Notes: generated by a model from the sequence alone, not told the origin. A stretch of 48,943 nt of DNA from an uncultured Bacteroidales bacterium (GCA_947167015.1 CAMVGM010000014.1:1-48943), one strand, 5' to 3'. Shown: positions 8,740 to 16,969, counted from the stretch's first letter. Translations and numbers: made by a program.

Positions 8740-9477
8740 ATGCAGAAACGGATCTTCCATATCGAAAGCAATGCCGCGGTGGCTCGGGACACCTTCCGGA
8801 TGGTCCTGCGGACCGACGGGCCGGTGACCGTGCGCAGCGGACAGTTCGTGGACATCGCCCTGCCGGGTTTCTACCTGCGGCGCCCCATTTCGGTGAGCGA
8901 CGTCCTGCCCGACGGGCTCATCATCTACTATAAGGTCGTCGGAGAAGGCACACGCGTGATGGCCGGATACGTCCCCGGTACTCCGCTGGAACTCCTGCTC
9001 CCCCTGGGCAGCGGCTTCCATCCCGAAAAGTGCCGGGAGGACGCCCTGCTGGTCGGTGGCGGTCTGGGCGCGGCGCCGCTCTATCTGCTTGCAAAAGAAT
9101 TGCTTGCGCTGGGCAAGGGCGTCTCCGTCGTGCTCGGTTTCAACCGCGCCGACGAGATCTGCCTCGCGGAGGAATTCCGCGCCCTAGGCGTCGCGGTTCA
9201 CTTCGCCACCCTGGACGGCTCCGTGGGCACGCGGGGCTTCGTGACCGACGCCATCGCGGCGGCCCGGCCCGCCTTCGACCGATTCTACACCTGCGGCCCG
9301 CTGCCGATGATGAAGGCGCTCTGCCAGGCCCTGGACGCCCCCGGCGAGGCCAGCCTGGAGGAGCGGATGGGCTGCGGGGCCGGCTTCTGCTACGGCTGCA
9401 GCGTCCGGACCGCATCCGGCCCGAAACGCGTCTGCGCCGACGGCCCTGTTTTCGACAAGGAGGTAATACTATGGTAG
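8740..9477 (+). CDS. pyrK: Dihydroorotate dehydrogenase B electron-transfer subunit
   Basis: FAD and 2Fe-2S subunit that passes electrons from PyrD to NAD+ in class 1B dihydroorotate dehydrogenase. 245 residues. The N-terminal ferredoxin-reductase barrel contains SGQFVDIALPG and LRRPISV (FAD binding); the NAD domain has LLVGGGLGAAPLYLLAKEL; the C-terminus carries the four cluster cysteines 212, 217, 220 and 232 in MGCGAGFCYGCSVRT and RVCADGPVF. It overlaps the pyrD start by 7 bp, in keeping with the two subunits being made together. Confidence 0.96.
   Translation: MQKRIFHIESNAAVARDTFRMVLRTDGPVTVRSGQFVDIALPGFYLRRPISVSDVLPDGLIIYYKVVGEGTRVMAGYVPGTPLELLLPLGSGFHPEKCREDALLVGGGLGAAPLYLLAKELLALGKGVSVVLGFNRADEICLAEEFRALGVAVHFATLDGSVGTRGFVTDAIAAARPAFDRFYTCGPLPMMKALCQALDAPGEASLEERMGCGAGFCYGCSVRTASGPKRVCADGPVFDKEVILW
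9457..9464 (+). promoter_or_regulatory. Strong Shine-Dalgarno sequence before pyrD
   Basis: AAGGAGGT lies 6 nt before the pyrD ATG at 9471, inside the end of pyrK. Most starts in this window lack a recognisable Shine-Dalgarno, as usual in Bacteroidetes, so this one stands out and fixes the pyrD start against longer in-frame possibilities. Confidence 0.7.
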
Positions 9478-10388
9478 CCAAGGATTTATCCGTCGAGCTC
9501 TGCGGCATCCGCCTGAAGAATCCGGTCATCCCCGCCAGCGGGACCTTCGGCTTCGGGCTCGAACTCGCCGACACCTTCGACCTCAAACTGCTGGGCGGCA
9601 TCTCGCTGAAGGGAACCACCCGCGAGGCGCGCTTCGGAAACCCCACCCCGCGCATCGCCGAATGCACCGCCGGGATGATCAATTCGGTGGGCCTGCAGAA
9701 CCCGGGCATCGAGGTGCTCGTGGGCGAGAAGGCGCCTGCCTTGCGGAAGATCTACGACGGCTGCATCATCGCCAACATCAGCGGTTATAGCGTCGAGGAA
9801 TATGCTTTCAACTGCGCCCGGGCGGACGCCTGCCCGGACATCGACCTCATCGAGGTCAACGTGTCCTGCCCCAACGTCCACGGCGGCGGGATGGCTTTCG
9901 GCACCGACCCGGCCCAGGCGGCCGCCGTCACGAAAGCCGTGCGCGAAGCCGTCTCCCGCAAGCCCGTCTTCATCAAGCTCAGCCCGAACGTCACGGACAT
10001 CGTATCCATCGCCCGCGCCTGCGAAGACGCCGGGGCCGACGGCATCACGCTCATCAATACCCTGCTGGGGATGCGGATCGACATCAGGAAGCGCAAGCCG
10101 GTCATAGCCAACAAGATGGGCGGTTTCTCCGGCCCGGCCGTGTTCCCGCTCGCCTTGCGGATGGTGTATCAGGTGGCGCACGCCTGCGGCATCCCGGTGA
10201 TGGGCTGCGGCGGCGTCGCCCGCGCCGAGGACGTGGTCGAGATGATGATGGCCGGCGCCACGGCCGTGCAGGTGGGTGCCGAGAACCTCCGCAACCCGCT
10301 GGCCTGCCCGGAAATCCTCGAAGCCCTTCCGCCCCTGATGGACTCCTTGGGAATCAACAGTTTACAAGATATTATCGGCATCGCATAA
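9471..10388 (+). CDS. pyrD: Dihydroorotate dehydrogenase B catalytic subunit
   Basis: FMN enzyme oxidising dihydroorotate to orotate with PyrK as electron partner. 305 residues from the ATG at 9471. Signatures: KNPVIPASGTFGFG (FMN phosphate side), GISLKGTT, NSVGLQNPG, and IEVNVSCPNVHGGG, whose Cys is the catalytic base typical of class 1 (class 2 uses Ser). Further on are FIKLSPNVTDI, the LINTLLGMRID loop and PVMGCGGVARAEDVVEMMMAGATAVQ at the barrel end. The pairing with pyrK makes class 1B secure. pyrF starts 2 bp after its stop. Confidence 0.97.
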   Translation: MVAKDLSVELCGIRLKNPVIPASGTFGFGLELADTFDLKLLGGISLKGTTREARFGNPTPRIAECTAGMINSVGLQNPGIEVLVGEKAPALRKIYDGCIIANISGYSVEEYAFNCARADACPDIDLIEVNVSCPNVHGGGMAFGTDPAQAAAVTKAVREAVSRKPVFIKLSPNVTDIVSIARACEDAGADGITLINTLLGMRIDIRKRKPVIANKMGGFSGPAVFPLALRMVYQVAHACGIPVMGCGGVARAEDVVEMMMAGATAVQVGAENLRNPLACPEILEALPPLMDSLGINSLQDIIGIA

Positions 10389-10390
10389 CC

Positions 10391-11095
10391 ATGGCAAAAG
10401 ACGTGATCATCGCCTGCGATTTCGCGAGCAGGCAGCAGACCCTGGAATTCCTGGACGCCTTCGAGGGGCGGCGCAAGCCCTTCGTCAAGATCGGGATGGA
10501 ACTCTTTTACGCAGAGGGCCCCGGCATCGTGCGGGATCTCCGCCGCCGCGGGCATCCGGTCTTCCTGGACCTCAAGCTCCACGACATCCCCAACACCGTC
10601 AGGAAGGCGATGCGCGTGCTGTCCGGACTGGACGTGCAGATGTGCAACGTGCACGCCGCCGGCACCGTGGAGATGATGCGCGCCGCGCTGGAGGGGCTCA
10701 CGCGGGAAGACGGCACCCGGCCCCTGCTCATCGCCGTCACCCAGCTCACCTCCACCAGCGAGGAAAGGATGCAGCGCGAACTGCTCATCGGCGCCGGCAT
10801 CAACGAAACCATCGTGAAATATGCGCACAACGCGCGCGAGGCAGGCCTGGACGGCGTCGTCTGCTCGCCGCTGGAGGCCGCGATGGTCAAGGCCGCCTGC
10901 GGGCCGGACTTCCTCGCCGTCACCCCGGGCATCCGATTCGCGGACGCCGCGAAGGACGACCAGGTCCGCATCACCACCCCCGCCCAGGCCCGCGAGATCG
11001 GCTCCGACTACATCGTGGTCGGACGCCCCGTCACCGCCGCCCCCGACCCCGTCGCCGCCTACGAGCGCTGCCTGAAAGAATTTTTGAATCAATAA
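10391..11095 (+). CDS. pyrF: Orotidine 5'-phosphate decarboxylase
   Basis: Decarboxylates OMP to UMP, the last step of the pathway. 234 residues, single beta/alpha barrel. The catalytic Lys-Asp network is in FLDLKLHDIPNTV; IIACDFAS provides the first Asp and VKIGMELFYAEGP the substrate-binding Lys; the phosphate gripper region is VTPGIRFADAAKDDQVRI with DYIVVGRPV near the end. It lies between pyrD (2 bp) and pyrE (3 bp), clearly in one operon. Confidence 0.96.
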   Translation: MAKDVIIACDFASRQQTLEFLDAFEGRRKPFVKIGMELFYAEGPGIVRDLRRRGHPVFLDLKLHDIPNTVRKAMRVLSGLDVQMCNVHAAGTVEMMRAALEGLTREDGTRPLLIAVTQLTSTSEERMQRELLIGAGINETIVKYAHNAREAGLDGVVCSPLEAAMVKAACGPDFLAVTPGIRFADAAKDDQVRITTPAQAREIGSDYIVVGRPVTAAPDPVAAYERCLKEFLNQ

Positions 11096-11098
11096 GAT

Positions 11099-11707
11099 AT
11101 GCAAAGACAGATTGCCAAAGAACTCCTCTCGATCGGGGCCGTGTTCCTCCGTCCCGAGGAGCCGTTCACCTGGGCCAGCGGCATCCAGAGCCCGATTTAT
11201 TGCGACAACCGCCTCACCCTGTCCGCCCCCGCGGTACGGGAGAAGGTCGAAGCGGGGCTCGCCGCGCTGGTGCGGGAACATTTTCCGCAGTGCGAGGCCC
11301 TGATGGGCACCTCCACCGCCGGCATCGCCCACGCCGCCATCACCGCCACCCTGCTCGGCCTGCCGATGGGCTACGTCCGCGGCGAGGCGAAGAGCCACGG
11401 CCGCACGAACCGCATCGAGGGCCGGCTTGATCCCGGCGAGAAGGTCGTCGTGGTCGAGGACCTCATCTCCACGGGCGGCAGCGTCATCGACGTGGTGAAC
11501 GCCCTGCGCGAAGCGGGCGCCGAGGTGCTCGGCATCGTGAGCATCTTCACCTACGGCATCCGCAAGGGCCTGGACCGGCTCGCCGCCGCGAACGTAGTCA
11601 ATCATTCCCTCAGCAACCTCGACACCCTCGTGGACGTGGCCGTCGAGGAAAAATACATCACCCCCGCCCAGAAAGAGCAGATCCTGCAATTCCGAAACGC
11701 CTTATGA
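11099..11707 (+). CDS. pyrE: Orotate phosphoribosyltransferase
   Basis: Joins orotate and PRPP to make OMP. 202 residues, type I PRTase fold. The PRPP signature is VVVVEDLISTGGSVIDVVNAL; FTWASGIQSPIYCDNR is the N-terminal hood region and GEAKSHGRTNRIEG the flexible catalytic loop with conserved Lys and His. The start at 11099 is 3 bp after pyrF, and the stop overlaps the pyrB ATG by 4 bp, implying coupled translation. Confidence 0.96.
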   Translation: MQRQIAKELLSIGAVFLRPEEPFTWASGIQSPIYCDNRLTLSAPAVREKVEAGLAALVREHFPQCEALMGTSTAGIAHAAITATLLGLPMGYVRGEAKSHGRTNRIEGRLDPGEKVVVVEDLISTGGSVIDVVNALREAGAEVLGIVSIFTYGIRKGLDRLAAANVVNHSLSNLDTLVDVAVEEKYITPAQKEQILQFRNAL

Positions 11708-12783
11708 AACACCTCATCGACCCCACCGACCTTACCAAAGAGGAAATCGACCAGATCGTCGCCCTCGCCGAAGACATCATCGCGCACCGCGAGCGCTACC
11801 AGGGCAGCATGGCCCACAAGAAGCTCGCGACGCTGTTCTATGAACCCAGCACGCGCACGCGGCTGTCTTTCACCGCGGCCATGATGGAACTGGGCGGCCA
11901 GGTCCTCGGCTTCTCCACGCCCCAGAGTTCGTCCGTCGCCAAGGGCGAGACCGTGCAGGATACGGTGCGCGTGGTAGGCTGCTTCGCCGACATCATCGCG
12001 ATGCGCCATCCCATCGAGGGGGCCCCGCAGGTGGCGTCCGAGGTGTCCCAGGTGCCGATCATCAACGCCGGTGACGGCTCTCACAGCCATCCCACGCAGA
12101 CGCTGACCGACCTGCTGACCATCAAGCGCGAGCTCGGCCACATCGACGACATCACCATCGGCTTCTGCGGCGACCTCCGCTTCGGCCGCACCGTGCATTC
12201 CCTGATCAAGGCCCTCTCCCGCTATCACGGCATCAAGGTGGTGCTGATCGCCCCGGACGAGCTGCGCCTGCCGGACTACATCAAGCAGGACGTCTGCGAC
12301 AAGATGGGCGTCGCGTACCGCGAGACGGACAACCTGGACGAGGCGATTCCGGAACTGGACGTCCTTTATATGACGCGCGTGCAGAAGGAGCGGTTCCTGG
12401 ACGAGGATGAGTTCGACCGCGTGAAGGATTCCTTCGTGCTGGACGCCCGGCGTATGGGGCTGGCCAAGGAGAAGATGGCGGTGCTGCATCCGCTGCCGCG
12501 CGTGAACGAGATCCTTACGGAGGTGGATGATGATCCGCGGGCGGCGTATTTCCGTCAGGTGGAGAACGGGAAACTTGTCCGTATGGCGCTGATCATCAGT
12601 CTGATGGAGTGGAAGAACGATCCCGCCCATACCATGCCCGAGCACGATTCGCCCATCGTCAATTCCGCGTTGCATTGTTCCAATCCGAAGTGTATCTGCA
12701 ATAACGAGAAGCACGAGCGCCGTTTCCGCCTCGCCGAGAACGGTATCACCCGCTGCTGGTATTGCGACAGCAAAGTCCGATAA
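11704..12783 (+). CDS. pyrB: Aspartate carbamoyltransferase with C-terminal PyrI-type zinc domain
   Basis: Condenses carbamoyl phosphate with aspartate. Residues 1 to about 310 are a standard catalytic chain: STRTR (49-53) for carbamoyl phosphate, MRHPIEGAP, DGSHSHPTQTLTDL, and HPLPRVNEI in the aspartate domain. The remaining ~45 residues form a zinc-ribbon-like tail with Cys325-X4-Cys330 and Cys351-X2-Cys354, resembling the zinc domain of the PyrI regulatory chain (C-X4-C...C-X2-C), but the nucleotide-binding half of PyrI is absent. A comparable PyrB-zinc-domain fusion is known in Thermotoga maritima. No separate pyrI is present here. It is the last gene of the pyr operon; carAB is not in the window. 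Confidence 0.94.
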   Translation: MKHLIDPTDLTKEEIDQIVALAEDIIAHRERYQGSMAHKKLATLFYEPSTRTRLSFTAAMMELGGQVLGFSTPQSSSVAKGETVQDTVRVVGCFADIIAMRHPIEGAPQVASEVSQVPIINAGDGSHSHPTQTLTDLLTIKRELGHIDDITIGFCGDLRFGRTVHSLIKALSRYHGIKVVLIAPDELRLPDYIKQDVCDKMGVAYRETDNLDEAIPELDVLYMTRVQKERFLDEDEFDRVKDSFVLDARRMGLAKEKMAVLHPLPRVNEILTEVDDDPRAAYFRQVENGKLVRMALIISLMEWKNDPAHTMPEHDSPIVNSALHCSNPKCICNNEKHERRFRLAENGITRCWYCDSKVR

Positions 12784-12831
12784 CGAACTTTGCTGTCCGT
12801 AACCCTGTTCCTGCCGGGTGGCAGGCGCCGC

Positions 12832-12901
12832 GGGCGGACGGGAATTATTTTCCGGACAGGTTTGCCGGAAAACCAATTCCCGCTCCACCCTCCACACGCC
12901 C
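12832..12901 (+). repeat. Dispersed hairpin family A, copy 1
   Basis: Palindromic element with core 12839-12882: CGGGAATT...AATTCCCG outside and TTTTCCGG / CCGGAAAA inside, loop ACAGGTTTG, followed by the conserved tail CCTCCACACG. Related copies lie at 28815, 44158 and, inverted, 30363. It sits about 50 bp after the pyrB stop. There is no T-tract, so it is not a classical terminator. Confidence 0.8.
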
Positions 12902-12991
12902 ACGCACGCCACCCGGCGGCATATTGCCCGGCCCCAAGCTAGGCGCCGGGGGCAAAATGGCATCGCGGGGCCCCTGGCGAGGGGCGGAAGT

Positions 12992-13101
12992 GGGGAAGGT
13001 CGGTTTTCAGGCCGGGGACCTTCCCCGGGGAAATGGCCATTGAGCACATTCCTGGGGCGATTTGATGGGGAAGGTGTCGGCCGTAAAAACCGACCTTCCC
13101 C
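12992..13101. repeat. 110-bp inverted-repeat element downstream of pyrB
   Basis: Bounded by a perfect 16-bp inverted repeat, GGGGAAGGTCGGTTTT at 12992-13007 and its complement at 13086-13101. Inside it, the same arm motif forms two smaller hairpins, 12992-13026 and 13067-13101, each GGGGAAGGT...ACCTTCCCC. It could fold as one long stem or as two adjacent hairpins. No open frame. The surrounding 12784-13179 stretch otherwise shows only family A copy 1 and an imperfect hairpin around 12930-12955; I see no gene in it. Confidence 0.65.
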
Positions 13102-13179
13102 AAAAAGTGAGAATAGTTGTAGCCTTTCGGATGGGCGTTCCGTCTAACGGGTGAGTTGAATCAAAAAAATGTATTAGTT

Positions 13180-13701
13180 ATGATGAACCAATTGATGATG
13201 TTGCTGTGGTCGACCCCCTGGGATGCCGTGGACCGTATCTTCAGACACTTTTTTGATGCGCTGATCCCGATCGGCATCTGCGTGATCCTGCCGATCATCG
13301 TGATCACCCTGGCGCTGCGCACCCGCCGCCACGAGATCGACAAGAAGACGGAAGTGATGATGAAGGCCATCGAGAACGGCGCGCAGCTGGACCCGGCTTT
13401 CTTCGAGAGCGCCGCCAAGGCCGGCTGCAAGGAGAAGACCGTCAAGGACAAACTGATGGGCTACCTGACCGCTGCCTGCGTCACATCGGCGATCGGCCTG
13501 CTCGCGGGAATCGTGCTCACCATCGTATTCACGAGCCAGAACTTGTGGAACGACGAACCGGGCGGCGCCACGGTTGCCATCCTGCCCTGCGCCGTCCTGC
13601 TGGCCGTCGGCATCGCCTTCTTCATCGTGTATGCCATCGGCAAAAAGACCTGGGCGAAGGAGCTCGCGGAACTGGATGCGGAGAAGCGTTCGGAGGAATA
13701 G
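13180..13701 (+). CDS. Small inner-membrane protein (DUF6249-like)
   Basis: About 173 residues from the ATG at 13180; an upstream in-frame TTG at 13156 is less likely. Three hydrophobic segments: near residues 28-45 (LIPIGICVILPIIVITLAL), about 95-115 (CVTSAIGLLAGIVLTIVF) and 130-150 (VAILPCAVLLAVGIAFFIVYAIG). Between the first two is a charged helix, DKKTEVMMKAIENGAQLDPAFF. This layout matches small Bacteroidetes membrane proteins annotated DUF6249, which are often found beside sigma factor genes, as here. The function is unknown; a role with the downstream ECF system is inferred from position only. Confidence 0.7.
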   Translation: MMNQLMMLLWSTPWDAVDRIFRHFFDALIPIGICVILPIIVITLALRTRRHEIDKKTEVMMKAIENGAQLDPAFFESAAKAGCKEKTVKDKLMGYLTAACVTSAIGLLAGIVLTIVFTSQNLWNDEPGGATVAILPCAVLLAVGIAFFIVYAIGKKTWAKELAELDAEKRSEE

Positions 13702-13713
13702 ATTCTTCGCTAC

Positions 13714-13751
13714 GCTCAGAATGACAGTGCGACGCTTAGAATGACAGTGCG
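13714..13751 (+). repeat. Tandem 18-bp repeat in front of the sigma factor gene
   Basis: GCTCAGAATGACAGTGCG at 13714-13731 is repeated at 13734-13751 with one change (GCTTAG...), on a 20-bp period, directly abutting the sigma factor start. It may be a binding site or simply a copy of a common dispersed repeat. Confidence 0.6.
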
Positions 13752-14246
13752 TTGACCCGGGAAGAGTTTATAGGATTGGCTTCGGCCGAGCAGGAGTCCC
13801 TGAGGAGATTCCTGCTCTCGCTGTGCGGTGACCCGGCCGAGGCCGACGACATCGCGCAGGATGCGCTGGTGAACGCCTACGTCGCCTCGGCCTCCTTCCG
13901 CGGTGCGGCGCGCTTCAGCACCTGGCTCTTCCGCATCGCCTACAACTGCTTCATCGACCGGCTCCGCAGCCGGAAAATACAGACCTCCCCGCTGGACGCC
14001 CCCGCCGCGCAGACGGTTCCCGGACCGGACGCCACCGACGGCCGCTTCCGCCACGAAGACCTCCACCGCGCCATCGGTCGGCTGCCCGACAAGGAGCGCG
14101 CCGCCCTGCTGCTCTTCTACATGGAAGACAAGCCCGTCAAGGAGGTCGCCGCCATCCTCGAAATCCCCGCCGGCAGCGTCCGGGCCTACCTGACCCGCGG
14201 CCGCAGGCACGTCAAAGAATACCTGGAGAAATGGAAAACGAGATAA
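13752..14246 (+). CDS. ECF-type RNA polymerase sigma factor
   Basis: 164-residue sigma-70 family factor with only regions 2 and 4. Region 2 spans about 15-80 (RRFLLSLCGDPAEADDIAQD, then FRGAARFSTWLFRIAYNCFID with the -10 recognition helix); region 4 spans about 100-155 (AIGRLPDKERAALLLFYMED, then VKEVAAILEIPAGSVRAYLTRGR with the helix-turn-helix). The start is taken as TTG at 13752, the only start codon between an in-frame TAG at 13737 and region 2. Its end overlaps the next gene by 16 bp, a common arrangement for a sigma factor and its membrane-bound antagonist. Confidence 0.88.
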   Translation: MTREEFIGLASAEQESLRRFLLSLCGDPAEADDIAQDALVNAYVASASFRGAARFSTWLFRIAYNCFIDRLRSRKIQTSPLDAPAAQTVPGPDATDGRFRHEDLHRAIGRLPDKERAALLLFYMEDKPVKEVAAILEIPAGSVRAYLTRGRRHVKEYLEKWKTR

Positions 14247-14593
14247 AAGAATTCTTCCGCCAGACGGCCCCGAAGCCCGCGGATCCCACATCGTTCACCC
14301 TGGAGCTGAACGCCCGCCTCGCCGCCGTAGAGCAGATCAAGGCCTACCGCGACCGCGAGATCCGCCGCACGCGCCGGGTCTTCCTCATCGTTTTCGTCGC
14401 CGGGCTGCTGATCGGCGGTGCGCTCGCCGCTTTCCTGATCCTCCATCCGCTCACGCTTCCGGAGCCCAGCCTGTCCCCGGAAGACCTGGCGCCCGCTCCC
14501 TGGCGCTGGGCCGCCGCCGGTGCCGTCGTCCTGGGCACCGTGCTCGCAGCTATCCTGCTCACCCGCCACCGCACGCCGCTGCTTCGCTTCTAG
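14231..14593 (+). CDS. Small membrane protein, possible anti-sigma partner
   Basis: 120 residues: a soluble N-terminal part of about 45 residues (MENEIKEFFRQTAPKPADPT) with a basic stretch YRDREIRRTRR, then two transmembrane segments (about 48-70 and 92-107) and a short basic end. It overlaps the ECF sigma gene by 16 bp, so the two are translationally coupled. No zinc anti-sigma HxxxCxxC motif is present, so the classical ZAS fold is not supported; the anti-sigma role is inferred from position and topology. It may instead belong to one of the small DUF families found after Bacteroidetes ECF genes. Confidence 0.6.
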   Translation: MENEIKEFFRQTAPKPADPTSFTLELNARLAAVEQIKAYRDREIRRTRRVFLIVFVAGLLIGGALAAFLILHPLTLPEPSLSPEDLAPAPWRWAAAGAVVLGTVLAAILLTRHRTPLLRF

Positions 14594-14613
14594 GTCCGTT
14601 TACCGGCTTTCCG

Positions 14614-14645
14614 CTTGTTCCTTTGGCGGAAATATCGTAAATTGG
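14614..14645 (+). promoter_or_regulatory. Probable promoter of the MBL-fold gene
   Basis: CTTG, 20 nt, then TAAATTGG (one mismatch from TAnnTTTG), 5 nt before the ATG at 14651, implying a leaderless or nearly leaderless transcript. Confidence 0.45.
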
Positions 14646-14650
14646 GCCCT

Positions 14651-15616
14651 ATGAAACGCAGAGACTTCCTCAAGATCGCCGCCATCGCCCCGGTGGCCGC
14701 CGCCATCGATCCCCTGAGCCTGGCCCAGGCACAGATCCCGCCTACCCGTCCGCAAGGTCCGCCCCCCGGCTTCCCCGGGCGGAACGCCGGCCCCGCCGTA
14801 TATGAACCGGACGGTCCCGGCATCACAGTGCGCTTCCTCGGCACCGGCGGTGCCGACTGGCGCGGCCCGGCCGACAACGGCGAACTGCGCCGGCACGCCA
14901 GCATCCTGGCCGACAGGAAGGTCGTTTTCGACTTCACCGCCTCGGCGCTGGACATGGTCCCAGAAGGGCTCCATCCGCAGGTCATCTTCTACACCCACTC
15001 CCACGACGACCATTACGACCCCGGGGCCGCCCTGAAGCTGGGCGTCCGGCGCGCCTACGTGGGGGCGACCTGGACCGGGCGTGCCCGGGAAGATTTCCGG
15101 AAGGCCTCCGAAAGGGAGGGCATCCCGGCGCCCGAGATCATCCCGCTCGGCCTGGGACAGACCGTGGAGGAGGAAGGGCTCAAGGTGACGGCGCTCCCGG
15201 CCAACCACGCCTCCAATTTCGTGGAAGAAGAGACGCTAATCTATCTGATCGAAAAAGATTCCACCCGCCTGCTTTACGCCACGGACACGGGCGGCCTGAC
15301 GGCCCGGGCGGCCGGATATGCCGGCATCGGGCAGTTCTCGCGGAGCCGCAAGTTCCTGACAGGCATCATCATGGAAGCGACGATGGGCCTGGACTACCAG
15401 CCCGATTTCCGGATGTTCTCGCACTCCAGCGTGGCCGTGGTACAGGATACGATGAAGGTGCTCTCGGCCAACCGGAGGTACATCCCCGTCGAGGGGCAGA
15501 AGGTCTGGCTCACGCACCTGGCGAAAGTGTACCATACCAGCCAGGCGGAACTCGACCGGACCATCCCCGATCCGCTGAAATTCGCTTACGACGGTCTGGA
15601 AGTCCTGATCCGTTAG
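14651..15616 (+). CDS. Tat-exported metallo-beta-lactamase-fold hydrolase
   Basis: 321-residue MBL-fold protein. The N-terminus MKRRDFLKIAAIAPVAAAID carries the twin-arginine motif RRDFLK, followed by a proline-rich linker to about residue 46, indicating folded export across the inner membrane. The metal-binding motif is HSHDDH (His116, His118, Asp120, His121), with GTGGADWRGP upstream, a later NHASNF and YATDTGG, and a terminal LTHL. The pattern is closest to the PhnP / phosphodiesterase-like branch, but I cannot name the substrate. Its stop overlaps the stop of the convergent MATE gene by 4 bp. Confidence 0.82.
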   Translation: MKRRDFLKIAAIAPVAAAIDPLSLAQAQIPPTRPQGPPPGFPGRNAGPAVYEPDGPGITVRFLGTGGADWRGPADNGELRRHASILADRKVVFDFTASALDMVPEGLHPQVIFYTHSHDDHYDPGAALKLGVRRAYVGATWTGRAREDFRKASEREGIPAPEIIPLGLGQTVEEEGLKVTALPANHASNFVEEETLIYLIEKDSTRLLYATDTGGLTARAAGYAGIGQFSRSRKFLTGIIMEATMGLDYQPDFRMFSHSSVAVVQDTMKVLSANRRYIPVEGQKVWLTHLAKVYHTSQAELDRTIPDPLKFAYDGLEVLIR

Positions 15617-16962
15617 CCCCGGTCCATCGTCCGCAGGGCGGTGAGGGTCAGCGGGATGGAGAGGATGAAGGCCAGCAGGTCGGACACGGCCTGGGCGATC
15701 TCGACGCCCAGGAAGCCCCAGAGCACGCGGCCGATGAACAGGGCCGGGATGAAGAAAAGGCCCTGGCGCGCCGTCGCCATAATCACGGCGGGCACGGTGC
15801 GCCGGATGTTCTGGAGATACATGTTGGACATCACCACCATCCCGGTCAGCGGGAAGGAAAGACACTGATAGCGAAGCACTTCCGCTCCGATCCGGATTAC
15901 CTCCGCGTCATCGCTGCGGAACACGCGGACGATGCCGGGCGCGAACACGAAGCCCAGCACGGCCAGTACGAGGCAGTAGAGCGTGGACACGACGACGCTG
16001 TGCCGGAACGCCGCGCGCACGCGGTCGAAACGCCCCGCCCCGAAGTTGAAACCGCACACCGGCTGGAAGCCCTGGCCGTAGCCGATCATCGCCGCGCTCG
16101 CGAGCATCGCCACCCGCGTCACCACCGAGAAAGCCGCCACGCTCGCGTCGCCGTATTCCGACGCCAGCTGGTTCAGGCAGATGGCCGCGAGGCTCATCAG
16201 GCCCTGCCGAGCCAGCGAAGGCAGCCCGCCGGCGTTGATCTCGACATAGCGCGACCACGCGGGCTTGAAATTCCGGAAGCGGATCCGGATGCCGCCGCGG
16301 TGGCCGCACAGGGCCAGCATCACGAAGAAACTGAATATCTGCGAAGCGGTGGTCGCGATGCCGGCGCCGCGTATCCCCATCCCCAGGACAAGGATCAGGA
16401 CGGCATCCAGCGCGATGTTCAGCAGGGCGCCGGAGGCGATGCCCACCATCGACAGCACGGCATTCCCCTGCTGACGCATCTGGTTGTTCATCGTGAAGCA
16501 GCACATGATGAATGGCGTCCCCGGCAGGATGTGCCGGAAATACTCCCGGGCGTACGGCAGGATGGTGTCGGTGGAACCGAACAGCCGCAGCAGCGGATTT
16601 GTGAGCAAGGCCCCGGCGAGGGCGATCAGCACGCCTGCGATGAAAGTCGAGAAGAAACCCGTCGCCGCCATTTCTGCGGCATCGTCGGCGCGACGGCGCC
16701 CCAGGGCGCGCGAGATGAAATTCCCGGACCCCTGCCCGAAATAGAAGGCGATGGCCTGGATCAGGGCCATGTAGGAGAACACGATGCCGAGGGCGGCCAC
16801 CGACTGCGTGTTGATCTGCCCGACGAAGAAAGTATCCGCCAGGTTGTAAAAGCCCGTCACCAGCATGCTGATGATGGACGGGACGGCGAGCGAGGTGACC
16901 AGGCCGCCCACCGGGCGCGTGGTCATCCGGACGAATTTTTCCTCCTGCCGGTCCCGGCTCAT
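15613..16962 (-). CDS. MATE family efflux transporter
   Basis: 449-residue polytopic protein with about 12 hydrophobic segments in two similar halves. The first half has AVPSIISMLVTGFYNLADTF and FGQGSGNFISRALGRRR, the second IGYGQGFQPVCGFNFGAGR, both typical MATE signatures. It would export organic cations or drugs using a sodium or proton gradient, although the substrate cannot be read from sequence. It is transcribed away from ridA, whose stop codon is 7 bp upstream, so ridA and this gene may form one transcript. It ends tail to tail with the MBL gene. Confidence 0.93.
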   Translation of the reverse strand: MSRDRQEEKFVRMTTRPVGGLVTSLAVPSIISMLVTGFYNLADTFFVGQINTQSVAALGIVFSYMALIQAIAFYFGQGSGNFISRALGRRRADDAAEMAATGFFSTFIAGVLIALAGALLTNPLLRLFGSTDTILPYAREYFRHILPGTPFIMCCFTMNNQMRQQGNAVLSMVGIASGALLNIALDAVLILVLGMGIRGAGIATTASQIFSFFVMLALCGHRGGIRIRFRNFKPAWSRYVEINAGGLPSLARQGLMSLAAICLNQLASEYGDASVAAFSVVTRVAMLASAAMIGYGQGFQPVCGFNFGAGRFDRVRAAFRHSVVVSTLYCLVLAVLGFVFAPGIVRVFRSDDAEVIRIGAEVLRYQCLSFPLTGMVVMSNMYLQNIRRTVPAVIMATARQGLFFIPALFIGRVLWGFLGVEIAQAVSDLLAFILSIPLTLTALRTMDRG

Positions 16963-16969
16963 ACCGGCG

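Noticed and set aside
12832..12901. Hairpin family A as a pyr operon terminator
   Set aside because: The stem is strong but no T-run follows, and a copy lies inside a coding region, so termination is not its shared role.
12818..13147. Short open frame covering hairpin family A copy 1 and the 110-bp element
   Set aside because: Its sequence is the translated repeat (FSGQVCRKTNS, also seen in ispG) followed by palindromic DNA; no start context or independent family.
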